Shown here piece after piece: positions 41,159 through 52,991 of a stretch of DNA of 64,000 nt. The notes beneath the pieces were generated by a model. It worked only from the letters and a program-made list of their open reading frames with translations. It was not told where the DNA came from and ran no database searches. This stretch comes from Blakeslea trispora (lineage: Eukaryota; Mucoromycota; Mucoromycetes; Mucorales; Choanephoraceae): assembly GCA_025331445.1 (NCBI GenBank), contig JAIWNE010000033.1:124001-188000 (forward strand). The letters run 5' to 3'. Each line of letters starts with the position of its first letter. Position 1 is the stretch's first letter. A program made the translations under genes and the position numbers.

Positions 41159-44100
41159 ATGTCCAACTCTGTCAACAACTCTGCTCCCATCTCTGACAAC
41201 ATAGATGTCGTGATGAATGACTCTTTGCCTGTTGTGTCTGCTCTTGTTGTTTCGGGTCCTGTTGTTTCTGGTCCTGTTGTTTCTGGTCCTGTTGTTGCTG
41301 CTCCTGTTGTTGCTGCTCCTGTTGTGTCTGCTCCTGTTGTACCTGTCGCTGTGGACACTAGTGCTTTGCACAATGCGTGCAACGCATTGAGAATGGAACT
41401 TGTGGTATTGGGAAGCCGATACTATGAGAGAAATGGGGACGCTGACCTTGCCGATTTGCGTAGGCAAATCGACGGTAAGAAAGCTGACCTTGAAGTCTTG
41501 GAACGCACTTTGGCAAGTGTAGAAGGCTCTGGTTGTTCTTCCTCTGTGGGTGGTGCTGCTCCTTGGTCTTCTGTTGGTGCTTCTCGTGTTGTCTGCCCTC
41601 CTGCGTTGCCTCTGTTTCAATGGGATAGTAATGTACATGATGTGAAGGCTCGGGTTTTTCCTGACGTGCATGCCTGTGTCATGTACTTTGAAGATGTAAT
41701 GTATGCAAATGCATTGAACATCGACCAACACTACTTGCGACTGGTTCCCCAGTTACTCTCCTGCACCGCTAGACAGTGGTATGGTCAATTTTTGGCCCAA
41801 TCTTCGGGTGTGTCTCCTTCGTGGGGGCAATTTAAGGCTGCTTTTTCCTCTCGCTTTGGTCGAACGGTCGATCAAGATGAAGCTGACTGTGCTCTACAAC
41901 TCTCCAATGTGTCTATGTGGCCTGGCGAGACGTTTGATGCTTTTGTTGACCGGTTCAGGGACTTGCGTCGTCGTTCGTGTGCCCAGTGTTTGCCTTCTTC
42001 TGTGTTGGTAAACAGATTCCAGCGTGCGATGCCTGGTCACTTGCGGGAAAAGGTTCTGTTGGCCCGTGCTGCTCTCCCTGAGCACACTACTTGGGACATC
42101 GATCAGGTTGTTGCCGTTTCTTTGCGGGTGTTCAGAGACTGCGAGGACATGGGTTCTGGTGGTGCTGTTGGTGGTTCTGGTGCTGTGGCTGGATCGTCCA
42201 CCGGCTCCTCTAAGTGGGCCAGCAAGTCAGGCGCTAAGGTGTCTAAGCGGTCGGTGTCCTCTGGGCGCTATTGTGAATTGCATAAGACGAGTACGCACTC
42301 AACTGCCGAGTGCAAGGCTCTTTCCCAGATCTCTGCGTCTTTGGTGACTGGTTCTGCTGCTTCTTCTTCTCCCTCTTCTTCTTCCTCTGGGCCTCGTACA
42401 TCGGCTAGACCTGCTGATAAGGGTAAGGGGAAGGAGAGGTCTAAGAAGTGTTACAAGTGTGGCGCTTTGGGCTGGTCGAAGGCGCACGTGTGCAACTCTG
42501 GTGTGCCTTCTGCAGGCAAGCACTTTGGGATGATGACTCTTTCTTCTTCTGCGTCTGCTTCTTCGGGTTCTTTGGGTGCGATGACGAGCTCTACAGCTCA
42601 GGTGCCTGGTGGAGCCTCTGGGGAGTGGAACGCTTTTGCTGCTGGCAATACTGCTGCTGGTACTTCTTCTGCTGCTGGTGCGTCTGCTTCTGGCACGTCT
42701 TCTTCTGCTGCTGGTGCGTTGGCCGCTGGCACGTCTGTTTCTGCTGCTGGTGCGTCTGCTGCTGGCACGTCTTCTGCTTCTGTTGCCTCTGGGGCTGGCT
42801 CTTCTGCTGTTGTGTCTTCTGTTGCGTCTTTGTCTGAGGATGACATGGATATAGATGAACGCGTGGCCGAGGCTGCACAGAACTGTAAGTATGATACTGA
42901 ATTCTCAAAACTACCAGAGTATAAATCTAACGCTCTTATTGTTCCATTGGTTATAGAGAATGTTGCTGTGTACGCCTTGGTTGACAGTGGGGCCACCTTC
43001 AGTATGGTACATCCTTCTTTCTTCTCTTCCCTTGGCCTTCCTCTTGTGCCTGCTTCTGGCAGCGTACAATTAGGACATGAACTTTCGTCTGCGCCTCGTC
43101 TTGGACAGTGTAGTCTAAACGTTGTTTATAATAAAAAATTCATTAATTATACTTTTGAAGTCTTCAATGCTTTTTCGATTAAAGATAACGTACCTGTTAT
43201 CATTGGCTTGGATTTGATGCCTCGTTTAGGTATTTCAATTCATGGCTTAGTTACTTCTTGGTTTGGAGTTACAGGACCAAAATTGCCTTGTCCTATTGAT
43301 CCAGAAGAAGTTAGTAACGCAGTAAACACCAGTCCAGTAGGTACTTCTGAAGAGAGATTGCATTACATGAGTCAATTACAGCCATTGCTAGATGCCAATG
43401 CTAACATTGATCTAAAATCCACTTATTGTAATTTGCCAAATGCTGTTGTTGATCTTGAAACTAAACCAGGAACGACTGCTTCGCAAAAGCCCTATCAAGT
43501 ACCATATGTATATCGTGAAGCTGTCTTGGCACAGTTCGAAGCATGGGTAAATGAAGGTGTGATTGAGCGGTCTACGGGTCATACGGATTATAACGTGTCC
43601 ATTCTGTGTGTTGCAAAAAAAGATATCGATGGTGTTTATTCAATGAAAAAGCCTAGAGTTGTTGCTGATGTTAGAAAACTGAATAGCAACCTAGTCAGTA
43701 ATGATGTTTATCAATTACCTCTGATCTCTGACATTCATCAACGTATGGGAAATGCGACTATCATTTCTACAATTGATATTCGTTCTTGCTTTACTTCGTT
43801 CCTTGTCAACCCTAAACATAAGCATAAACTTAGTTTTATGTGTCCGTTTACGAATCTTCGTTACCACTTCCGCAAGATGTGCTCTGGAATCACATTCATG
43901 TCTGCATTTGTTCAGAATGTACTCCAAAACTATTTCCATGATCTGCCATATGTCTCTATTTGCGTGGATGATATTACTGTGGGTACTGCCTCTACGTTGG
44001 AACATCACTTCCTTTGCTTGGGCACAGTGATTAAACGACTAACAGATGCTAACTTGCAGATCAACTCTACCAAACTAGTCATTGCTATGAATTCGGTTCA

Positions 44101-46728
44101 TTTGTTGGAATGGACTATTAGTGGTAGCGCATTGTTGCCAGATTATCGTAAGATAGCTGCAACTGCCATGTGGGAAGATGTTCCTACTACAGGTAAACGA
44201 CTTGCCTCCTATTTAGGATTCTTGAATTATTTTCGAGGATCTATCCCCAATTATTGTTATGTAACGTGTATACTTTGATAGATGATGTGTAATAAAGACT
44301 ATTGAGTACTTTTTGAGACTGTTAGTAGCTTTATTAAAACTTCAGAGAGAGAAGAAGGATTTATAATACACGTCTAATTGCTACAGGGATAATAGTTGAG
44401 GATTCCTAATTAGGAGATTCGTAATACATTGGGTGAACACCTCTTGTGGAGGTTAAAGGGATATTTAAATATAAGATAATCAAGAGATTAGGACCGTTCT
44501 ATAACAATTATGCCACATTAGCTGCACCTTTGGACGCACTGCGTTGTCACAAGTCACTTGTAGATGTCTGGACCGAAGAGCACACTGCTGCCTTCAGGAA
44601 TCTCAAAGCTGCTCTTGCCTCTGCTGTTGTGTTGTCGCCTTATGACCCTAAATATCGCTTGCACGTAGCTACTGATGCTTCCAAGTATGGTATTGGTGGT
44701 ATAGTTTACTACATTAAGGATAACAAGGTTCACTATGTTGGAATGGCTAGTCGAAAGCTGAACGAAACTGAACAACGCTATAGTACTACTCGTCGTGAGT
44801 TGTTAGGCTTCTTGTTCATCTGTCAACGCTTTCATAAACTGTTATATGGTATCCGATTCTCGGCTCATGTCGACCATCGTTCACTTGTATTTTTGAAAAG
44901 TCAGGCTGTACCTAATTCTATGATGCTGAATTACTATGAAGCCATTTTTTGTTATGACTTTGATATTGTACATATCCCTGGCATTACCAACTGTTTACCA
45001 GATGCTCTTAGTAGATTGTATTCTCCTGAGTCATCCAATCTGGAGGAGGGTGAATCTAAATACGCCAGTTATAACCACAGACATATTGTGAAGAAAAGAA
45101 ACATGTCTCGTTCCGAAAGAAAACAAGAAAAAGAAAAGAGCTTAATTTTTGACTCTAATCGAACTTTTTCTCATGCTCGTCACGTCACGTTGCACAACGC
45201 GGCTATGCGTCATAAAGCTGAAAAATCAGAGGTCATTGATAATTCCTCTTTACCTACTCGTCCTACCACAGATGACAATGATGATTACGAAGAACCCACT
45301 TCTTCACCTACAACGTCTACCTCGCTTCAGTACGCTGAGTATATGACACCACCTGAAGAAGAGCGTCGTGATATTATTGAACGAGCTCACCTTCTTGGTC
45401 ATTTCGGAGTGAATGCTGTTGAGAAAACAATTCATGAAGATAGGCTACACTGGAAGAACTTGAGAAAAGACATTGAACGGATTGTAAAAGACTGCTCAGC
45501 TTGCCAACAACATACTATACATAAAGCAGGCTATCATCCTCCTAGACACATTTTACCTGACGGTGTCTTTGATCATATCTGTGTGGATCTAGGCACATTC
45601 AACGTCACATCGTCTAATGGAAACAACTTCTTATTACTAGTCGTTGATATGTTCTCGCGCTTTGTTATTTTAAGAGCCATACCTGATAAGAATGCCTATA
45701 CCATTGCTAAGGAGTTGCTTAGTATCTGGTGTTTATTTGAATTTAGTCGTATCATAAGTCATGATAATGGATCCGAATTTGTTAATGAAGTCTTAAAGCA
45801 ATTGGCTGAGATGACTGGAGTTGAACAAAGAGTATCGTTACCCTATAGTCCTGTAGGCAATTCAGTGTGTGAAAGATATATGGGTGTGTGCAAACAAACC
45901 ATTATTAAGGCAATAACGGCTGATGCTAAAGATCCTGAAAGTTGGGATTTATATGTTGACATGGCTCAATACGCTGTCAACGCTCAATTTAGACACTTGC
46001 ACAGTACACGTGCATTCACGGCTATGTTCTTCAAACAGCCGAATCAATTGACTGATTATACCGAAGTGCAGCCCACTTTGTCATTTGAGAAATCAGAACA
46101 CAAACGTATCAATAAGCAATTGAAGCACGTTAAAGAAGTAGTCGTACCTGCTTTACATGAGCACATCAAAGAACGTCAAAACACTGACCATGCAAAATAC
46201 TTGAAGTCTCATAATATTAAAGCAGATAAGTATTCGCTCAATTCTAAGGTCATGATCGTCAATGTAAATCGTAAAGCAAAGACAGAACCTCGATATGTCG
46301 GTCCTTTTATTGTCAAAGGTTGGGCTCGCAGTGGAGCTTACATCCTCGAAGATTTAACTGGTGCATTGTTGTCCAGAGACATACCTACTCATCAGATCAA
46401 GATGGTACAGGCAGGCGAACAACGATCACAGGCTGACTTAGCTGAAAAGCATTATGAAGTTCAAGCTATAGTTAATCATCGTGGTACTGGCAAGAACATG
46501 GAATATTACGTTCACTGGCGTGGATATGATGATCAAGCGAAATATAATACATGGGAATCAGTTTCTTCATTTGACTCGCTTAAACCTATAAATGAATACT
46601 GGGCAAGAAGAAACGTTGGTGATGCAGTTACACAAGGCACCGTGCTGCCTGCAACTGTCAACAAACGCAAGGACTCTTCTACTAAACGTAGTAACAGACG
46701 ATCTACTCGTCGTAATACAAGATTATAA
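41159..46728 (+). pseudogene. Ty3-C Gag-Pol polyprotein, disrupted by a solo LTR
   Basis: Starts at ATG 41159 (MSNSVNNSAP). The N-terminus has tandem VVSGP/VVAAP-type repeats, then Gag with YCELHKTSTHSTAEC and KCYKCGALGWSKAHVC, and a long Ala/Ser/Gly-rich spacer. Protease ALVDSGAT near residue 608; reverse transcriptase CVDD near 936. The frame breaks at 44254 and resumes at 44512: RNase H (VATDASKYG, HVDHRSL), integrase (HLLGHFG...CSACQQH, CVDLGTF, SHDNGSEF, GNSVCERY), chromodomain YEVQAIVNH...YYVHWRGYDD. Removing the solo LTR and one duplication restores the phase, so the element was probably functional before that event; uninterrupted length would be about 1,770 aa. Confidence 0.92.
44255..44506 (-). 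repeat. Solo LTR (252 bp) inserted in the Ty3-C pol frame
   Basis: Plus-strand TGTTATGTAACG ... CTATAACA, exact duplication ATTAT (44250-44254, 44507-44511). TATA-like and AATAAAG signals read on the minus strand. It adds the stop at 44276-44278. Confidence 0.92.
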
Positions 46729-46902
46729 CTTAGCTATCTTTTTCTTATCGATTTTTTCTCCCACTGGGTTTTTTATAAGTTTTTTCTCGATAGCTATTAC
46801 CTTTACAATCTTCATTATATTTTGATCCAAACAACTAATACTACTATCCTACTACTGTTACTACAAGAACATAAGTGATGATCTAATCTTGGCAAAGAGC
46901 AA

Positions 46903-47181
46903 TGTTGTATACATTGTCCTTTTTAGGAACAATAACAAATTATAAAGTCAGATTAGCCATCACGTCGTTAACATATATGGACATATTGATTAACGGTGAG
47001 ATACGTTCTTATACAAATAAACAGAAAGTACGTTGTGATCCAACGTAAGGTAAACACTCAGCTAAGATGCGGGATCCATCATTAGTATAAATAGAGCTAG
47101 AAAATGTATATTGAATAAAGACAACTTTCTTTTGGGTCTGATTGATTTATTATTGTTATCAATTGTACCGTGAATATCACA
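46903..47181 (+). repeat. 3' LTR of Ty3-C
   Basis: Identical by eye to 40805-41083; followed by duplication ATTGT and the rest of the Ty3-D LTR. Confidence 0.93.
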
Positions 47182-47694
47182 ATTGTAAAACTTTTCTAGA
47201 GGCTTGTAGATGATTATGATAATAACAACGAATCGGATGAGAGATGAATGATGACAGTCTTGTAAAGAAGAATTACTAAAATAGAATGATTGTCCATCTG
47301 TACCTTAAACCCAGTAACTGGTAAATTATTGGCAAGATGTCAGTACTGACCTTGAATGAAGGTTTATCCGAATTGAGTGTCAAATGAAACAAGCTGAAGT
47401 CGAATTAGAGAATGGTTGTGGATTCATAAGTGGTTAAATAATTGATCCGTACTGTATGAATACAACATAGCCCCCTTCCAGACGAAAGCGTGATTGCTTT
47501 GACTGATAATGTAAACTTCATTTGTTCTAAAGATTCATGTAGCCCAAAAGTTCAATGTAGTTGTTTGAAAGTAGACATCATAATTTATGCGTTAATGCAT
47601 ATCTGTCAGTTGTAAGATACTCCGATAAAAACCTAATCAAAACCCAGTGGGAAAAAGTGTATAGGAAAAGGAATGTATCCGTTTGACTCAATTC

Positions 47695-50600
47695 TTATTG
47701 TGTAGAAGCCTTAGTGCTTTTCTTGTTACGAGTAGAGATCTTTCGTGTATTGACTGATTTTGGTAAAGTCTTACGATTATTGGATGAAGCTTTCTCAGCG
47801 TTACGACGTCCCCAATACAATTCAATGTGTATGGTTGAGTCGAAGTGCTCAATAGGTTCCCAGGTATCTTCACTAGGATCATCATAGCCTTTCCGTCTTA
47901 CTCTGTACTCATAATTACCATGTTTACCTCTATGATCGATGACGGCTTGTACTTCGTAGTGATCTTCCTTGAGCTGATCAAGATTGTCAGGTGTAATGTT
48001 TGCAGCTTGCTTGTATACAATATGTGATGTGGGAACATCTCTAGACAGAAGTGTGCCAGTTTTGTCTTTCAATATGTAGCTACCATTTTTAGTGATACTA
48101 TGAATGTAGAATGGTCCTTCGTAGCGTTGATCAGTCTTACGTGCTCTATTTACGTTTTTGATCATGACTTTACTTCCGATAGGATACTGATGCTCAACGA
48201 TCTTATGTGTCTTATGGAATCTTTCATGATCACGTTTTTGTGTTTCTTTGATTCGCTCAGACAATGCTGGTATCAAGACGTCTTGTACAAATTTGTACTT
48301 TTCATCAATAGTCTTATTTTCAGCTTTCTCCATCTTAAGTGTAGGTTGAACTTTAGTGTAATCCTGAAACTCATTTGGTTGTCTGTTGAATAATACTGCG
48401 TATGGTCTGGATTTGTGCAGACGTGCATATCTAGCATTGAGACAATATTGAGCGTAGTTAAGGTATGAACACCAAGACTCACCTTTTCCGCGCAACATTT
48501 TAACGATGGTTCTTTTAGCAAGTCCCACGTAAGCTTCGTTAACAGAATTACCCATTGGAGAGTAAGGTAGGGATACTCTCTTGTCAATGCCACTCATTTC
48601 CATCAGTTGGTTAACAACATCATTCACGAACTCGGCACCATTGTCGCTGTTGATGACTTTGGGGAATCCAAACAAAGAAAATACACTTAGTAATTCTTTT
48701 GCTATAGTCGTACTGTGCTTATCCGGTAAGGCTCTTAGGATAGTGAACCGTGAATAATAGTCTACGAGTACTAGCATGAAGTTGTTTCCTTGATCTGATG
48801 TAACATCGAAAGAACCGAGATCCATGCACCAATGGTCTAGAGGTTGATCAGGCAGAACTGATTTAGGTGGGTGATATCCTACTTTGGCGATGTTGAATTT
48901 GTTGCATTCGAGACAGTCAGCTAGTATGCGTTCGATATCTTTTCGCATGTTCGTCCAATGTACTCCATCATGATGCAATTGGTCCTCAATACTCTGTAGC
49001 CCGTAATGACCTAATAAATGAGCTTTCAATATGAGTGTATCACGCTCGTGAAGTGGTGGTGTCATGTACTCAGCAAACTTCAAGGCCCTCACAGTCATAT
49101 CGAGGTCTGAACGTCTTGTTTGTGATGATGAAGAGTGATTGAGATTCACTTTGCTGTCCGTTAGTAACTTTCCAGAGGCACTGTTACTGTCGTCAGACGA
49201 GAAAGTTTTGGAAGAAGAAGAAGAGTTGGAATATGTGGAGGAAATAATTCGTTCTTTATTTGCCTCAAATATTTTCGTAGGGCGTGACTTGTCAAATCGA
49301 TTAAGGTGCACCTTTGACGTTTTAAATCTAGCCAGCTCTTTTTCTGAATTTCTCTTGCGTTTCTTTTTAATTATCGAGCCATCACTGGTAACATCAGCAC
49401 AACTACCCCCCTCGAGAAGTAATGGTACTTCGTTATCTGAATAGAGTCGAGAGAGAGCGTCTGGTATTATGTTACTGATACCTGGAAGATATACGCATGT
49501 AAACGTGTATGAGAAGATAGTTTCCCACCAGCCAAGCATAAGTGCGTTCGGCGTTTGTTGAGTGTTTAGATAGATTAAACTCTTGTGGTCCGTGTGAAGA
49601 GTGAACGGAATGAGATACAGCCATTTGTGGAACTTTGTGAAAGTATACACCACAGCCAGTAATTCACGTTTAGTAGTGCTATAGTTGCGTTCAGAAGGCG
49701 ATAATTTCCGGGATACCATAGCAACATAATGAACAGTGTTATTGATTACTTGATAAAGTATTCCAGCGATACCAGTAGCACTAGCGTCAGTCGCAACGTG
49801 AAATCTGTGAGAGAGATCAGGAGCCGAGATAACGGGTGCGTTGGCCAATGCATGTTGCAAGTCCTTGAAGGCTTTTGTATGCTGATCCGTCCAAACATCC
49901 TTTAATTGCTTGTAACTGCGTAAAGCATCTAGAATAGACGAAAGCTTAGAGTAGAATGGAATGGAAGACCGAAAGAAAGACATAAAACCGAGATAGCTAG
50001 CAAGTTGTCGTCCAGTATTGGGGATAGGCCAAGTATGAGCGTTGGCTACCTTTCGAGGATCAGGAATGAGTTTTCCGTTAATGAGAAACCAGCCCAAGAT
50101 GTTGACACTCTTTTGTGCAAAGACTATCTTTTCAGAGTTCAAGACGAGGTTTGCTTTTGTTAATCTGCTAATTACTTCTACTACGCAATCAGTATGGTGG
50201 GATAAGGGTGGAAATGTAGAGATTATAATATCATCGACGTATACATTAACATACGGGAAATCTTCAAATAGGTTTGTCAAGCATCGTTGTACGACAGATC
50301 CGACATGAGTAATTCCAAAGCATGCTTTCAAGTGAATGTACTGTATTCCTGTGAAAGGATTAGTAATAGCAAGTTTTTCACGATCAGGTTCATGAATAGG
50401 AAACGATGTGAAGCAAGCATGGATGTCTAAAATAGTATGAATAGGTGCACTACCAATACTCTGATGAATGGATGAGATTAATGGCAACTGTTGTCTATCA
50501 GTAACGAGGAGTTGTTGATTCAACAGACGGACATCACAAACGATTCTAGGTTTATCAAACGAGTAGTTACCCTGTGAATCTTTCTTCTTGACTACTAGTA

Positions 50601-52854
50601 AGGGACTGTTATAGCCTGTATGGGAAGGTGCTTTCTTAATGACCCCTTCAGATAACCATACTTCGATTTGTTTGTTAACAACATCTTTGTACGCGGCTGG
50701 TAATGGGTATTGAGCTCTATAAGCAACAGTTCCAGGTTTAGTCATGAGATGTATGGTAGCACCAGGTAAATTACAACAAGTGTTTTTCATGTCAATCTCT
50801 GAATTTAGCTTAAGAAGATTATTAACAACTTTGAGAAAAGGTTCACGTTCACTGTTAGTGCCAAATGGATCACTGTTAGGATTAATATTATCTGGGTCAA
50901 TAGGATCAGGAATCTTAGGACCAGTCGAATCAAAGTGAGAACTTATAAGACCAGCAATTCCAATCTTCAGCCTATGTAAGATATCCATACCAAGACAAAT
51001 TGGTACATTTTCATATGAAAAAAATGAAAAGACTTCGAAAGTATGTGTAATGCTGATTTTATTATAGAAAATATGTAATTGGGTGGAACCAATTCTAGAG
51101 ACAATTTTATTCTTGTGAGCTAATTGAATCATTCCTGTTGAAGGAGTAATAGCAGCGTTAAGAAAGTTGGCAAACGATGGAGAAACTAAAGAACTGTCGG
51201 CACCTGTGTCAAGAAGAGCGTAGGTCTTGGTATTTTCTACAATTACCGGTAAGATAATAGAATTAGATATCTGTTTCGGTGCTGATGAAAATCGAACATC
51301 ATACTTACATTTCTGCGCTTGGGCAGCTTGCATTAAGGATTCCTCGTCGGAATCAATCTCCATGTCATCAATGGTTGAGAAAGGTCCTGGAGAAGGCACA
51401 CGAGAAGAGGAAGGAGCAGGTCCAGGGAAAGCAGCGGCAGCACGAACATTGGCGGAAGTAGGAGGGGCATTAGCGAAGTCACTCCACTTGCTAGCAGCTG
51501 CACCACTACCACGCACAGAAGCACCACGGACGGTAATATTCCTGTCAGAAGGAGTACGAGAAGCAGTACCACATTGGTGGCTTGGGGTCCACCCAGGAGC
51601 ACCACAACGACGACAACGAGATTTGATCTTAGGCTGTTCGCCACGTTGCTTTACTTGACATTCATCGGTACTATGAGTAGTTACGCGATGGAATGAGCAG
51701 AATTTGCTTGACCTAGGCTTAGAGGGACCAGAGCCAGGAGGACGAGAAAAACAAATTCGCTTTACTTCAGACGAGCCTTGAGAGTCCATTGCCTGTGAGG
51801 AAGGTAAGTTGGACGTTTTAGAACCAGAACCAGAGTCAGTATTACGGGAACGGGATTGGTTGAACAGGTTTCTTGCCTTGGAGCAAACATACTCAAGACT
51901 CATCTTCTTTTCTGTGGGAACAGATTCAAGTGTAATGTTAATTCGATCAACCAAATCGGCAGGCAGGGCTTCGGTAAAATAATTGATCAACACATGGCTA
52001 TCATGAATATCCGACTTGATTCGTAAAGTGTTGAACATATCGATAAACTGTTCAATAGTTTCTTGCTTGTGGTTAAAGCACAGTTTTTGAAGTTCCTTAT
52101 GAGCCTGCAACTTTGAGTCAGTGCTGGTCATACCGTATTTGCGTATCAAGGCAGACTTGAATTCATCCCAAGTGATTGAGGTAACAGCTTTTCCAGAACC
52201 ATGGACATGTTGACGCAACCAGATACGTTGGTCAGAATCTATTCTGGTTACGACCAGACGATACCAATTGGCATCAAGGTCTAACTCGTAACAGAGCATA
52301 ACATCTTCAAACTTGCTGAGACAAGTTTCTATATCTGGATAGGCAGTTTCATTTGGAGCGAAGACAGTACGTCCTGTCCATTGAAAGTAGGGTATCTCTC
52401 TAGGACAACCAGTGGATTTGGTAGGCGAAACTACTTTTGATGATACAATGTTAGAATTGTCTTGCGGAATCAACTTGATTATCTTTGAGAGATTGGCCAA
52501 GTCATCAGTTCTTGCTTGAAGAGCATTACGAATTTGAGCAATGTCCTCATTGTTATTACTTCCAGGAGAAGCAATCTTGGCGGCCAGGCTTTCGACTTCT
52601 TTCTGCAATGCAGCGAAGCTATCCTGTAGGCTACCGGAATCAGGAGAAACAGAAGGGCCAGAGGAACCAGAGGAAGGTAAGTCTTCTTTTTCATCAGTGT
52701 CAAGAACTGGTACATGTGTAGATGGTTCATCCATAGGAGGATGAAGAGCATCAAGCTCCATCTCTTCTTCAGCCGTAAGTGGTGAAGTTAAAATGAGTTC
52801 AGCTTCTTCCGCAGAAGGAGTACGGGGATAGACATCGGAAACAGGAGCAACCAT
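47695..52854 (-). CDS. Ty3-D Gag-Pol polyprotein (1,719 aa)
   Basis: Starts at ATG 52854 (MVAPVSDVYPRTP); the frame upstream lies in the LTR. Gag with FQWTGRTVFAP and Cys/His modules FCSFHRVTTHSTDEC and RCRRCGAPGWTPSHQC; protease ALLDTGADSS near residue 548; reverse transcriptase YVDD near 873; RNase H VATDASATG and HTDHKSL; integrase HLLGHYG...CLECNKF, CMDLGSF near 1343, SDNGAEF near 1405 and GNSVNEAY; chromodomain YEVQAVIDHRGKHG...RVRRKGYDD near 1640. Uninterrupted, so coding-competent despite the rearranged surroundings. Related relics lie at 58503-59435 and 61073-61349. Confidence 0.94.
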   Translation of the reverse strand: MVAPVSDVYPRTPSAEEAELILTSPLTAEEEMELDALHPPMDEPSTHVPVLDTDEKEDLPSSGSSGPSVSPDSGSLQDSFAALQKEVESLAAKIASPGSNNNEDIAQIRNALQARTDDLANLSKIIKLIPQDNSNIVSSKVVSPTKSTGCPREIPYFQWTGRTVFAPNETAYPDIETCLSKFEDVMLCYELDLDANWYRLVVTRIDSDQRIWLRQHVHGSGKAVTSITWDEFKSALIRKYGMTSTDSKLQAHKELQKLCFNHKQETIEQFIDMFNTLRIKSDIHDSHVLINYFTEALPADLVDRINITLESVPTEKKMSLEYVCSKARNLFNQSRSRNTDSGSGSKTSNLPSSQAMDSQGSSEVKRICFSRPPGSGPSKPRSSKFCSFHRVTTHSTDECQVKQRGEQPKIKSRCRRCGAPGWTPSHQCGTASRTPSDRNITVRGASVRGSGAAASKWSDFANAPPTSANVRAAAAFPGPAPSSSRVPSPGPFSTIDDMEIDSDEESLMQAAQAQKCKYDVRFSSAPKQISNSIILPVIVENTKTYALLDTGADSSLVSPSFANFLNAAITPSTGMIQLAHKNKIVSRIGSTQLHIFYNKISITHTFEVFSFFSYENVPICLGMDILHRLKIGIAGLISSHFDSTGPKIPDPIDPDNINPNSDPFGTNSEREPFLKVVNNLLKLNSEIDMKNTCCNLPGATIHLMTKPGTVAYRAQYPLPAAYKDVVNKQIEVWLSEGVIKKAPSHTGYNSPLLVVKKKDSQGNYSFDKPRIVCDVRLLNQQLLVTDRQQLPLISSIHQSIGSAPIHTILDIHACFTSFPIHEPDREKLAITNPFTGIQYIHLKACFGITHVGSVVQRCLTNLFEDFPYVNVYVDDIIISTFPPLSHHTDCVVEVISRLTKANLVLNSEKIVFAQKSVNILGWFLINGKLIPDPRKVANAHTWPIPNTGRQLASYLGFMSFFRSSIPFYSKLSSILDALRSYKQLKDVWTDQHTKAFKDLQHALANAPVISAPDLSHRFHVATDASATGIAGILYQVINNTVHYVAMVSRKLSPSERNYSTTKRELLAVVYTFTKFHKWLYLIPFTLHTDHKSLIYLNTQQTPNALMLGWWETIFSYTFTCVYLPGISNIIPDALSRLYSDNEVPLLLEGGSCADVTSDGSIIKKKRKRNSEKELARFKTSKVHLNRFDKSRPTKIFEANKERIISSTYSNSSSSSKTFSSDDSNSASGKLLTDSKVNLNHSSSSQTRRSDLDMTVRALKFAEYMTPPLHERDTLILKAHLLGHYGLQSIEDQLHHDGVHWTNMRKDIERILADCLECNKFNIAKVGYHPPKSVLPDQPLDHWCMDLGSFDVTSDQGNNFMLVLVDYYSRFTILRALPDKHSTTIAKELLSVFSLFGFPKVINSDNGAEFVNDVVNQLMEMSGIDKRVSLPYSPMGNSVNEAYVGLAKRTIVKMLRGKGESWCSYLNYAQYCLNARYARLHKSRPYAVLFNRQPNEFQDYTKVQPTLKMEKAENKTIDEKYKFVQDVLIPALSERIKETQKRDHERFHKTHKIVEHQYPIGSKVMIKNVNRARKTDQRYEGPFYIHSITKNGSYILKDKTGTLLSRDVPTSHIVYKQAANITPDNLDQLKEDHYEVQAVIDHRGKHGNYEYRVRRKGYDDPSEDTWEPIEHFDSTIHIELYWGRRNAEKASSNNRKTLPKSVNTRKISTRNKKSTKASTQ

Positions 52855-52884
52855 AGTAGAATTGAAGTAAATAAGAATAGATAA

Positions 52885-52991
52885 GATTAAAAAAAATGTT
52901 ATAGGCCAAGAAATCACAATGATAGAAATCAGAGAATTAATCAGACTAAAGATAATGTTTTATTTACTTCAAAATTGATGTGCTATTTATA
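52885..52991 (-). promoter_or_regulatory. Ty3-D promoter and putative self-primer pair
   Basis: TATAAATA (minus) at 52991-52984. GATTAA in the LTR (plus 52937-52942), 49 nt downstream, can pair with TTAATC (plus 52885-52890) after the post-LTR T run. Only 6 nt, the weakest of the five pairs. Confidence 0.4.

Larger units (their letters stand above)
40805..47181 (+). mobile_element. Ty3/Gypsy chromovirus Ty3-C, nested in the Ty3-D LTR
   Basis: LTRs 40805-41083 and 46903-47181 (279 bp each, identical by eye), duplication ATTGT on both sides. A purine tract GGCAAAGAGCAA precedes the right LTR. Identical LTRs indicate a recent jump, later disabled by a solo LTR at 44255-44506. Confidence 0.94.
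40675..47467 (-). repeat. 3' LTR of Ty3-D, interrupted by Ty3-C
   Basis: Plus-strand start TGTTGAAGACC, end ATACAACA at 47467. Ty3-C sits between 40804 and 47182 with duplication ATTGT (40800-40804, 47182-47186). On the coding strand a purine tract GGAAGGGGGCTA directly precedes this LTR and is the likely polypurine tract. Confidence 0.88.

Noticed and set aside
42448..42996. Long overlapping frames on both strands of the Ty3-C Ala/Ser/Gly-rich region
   Set aside because: They are alternative readings of a simple GCTG-rich repeat; the Gag frame accounts for the sequence.
41072..46728. Ty3-C as an element with two separate natural ORFs (gag-RT and RNase H-integrase)
   Set aside because: The gap is a solo LTR with an exact duplication; without it the frame is continuous, as in the other families.
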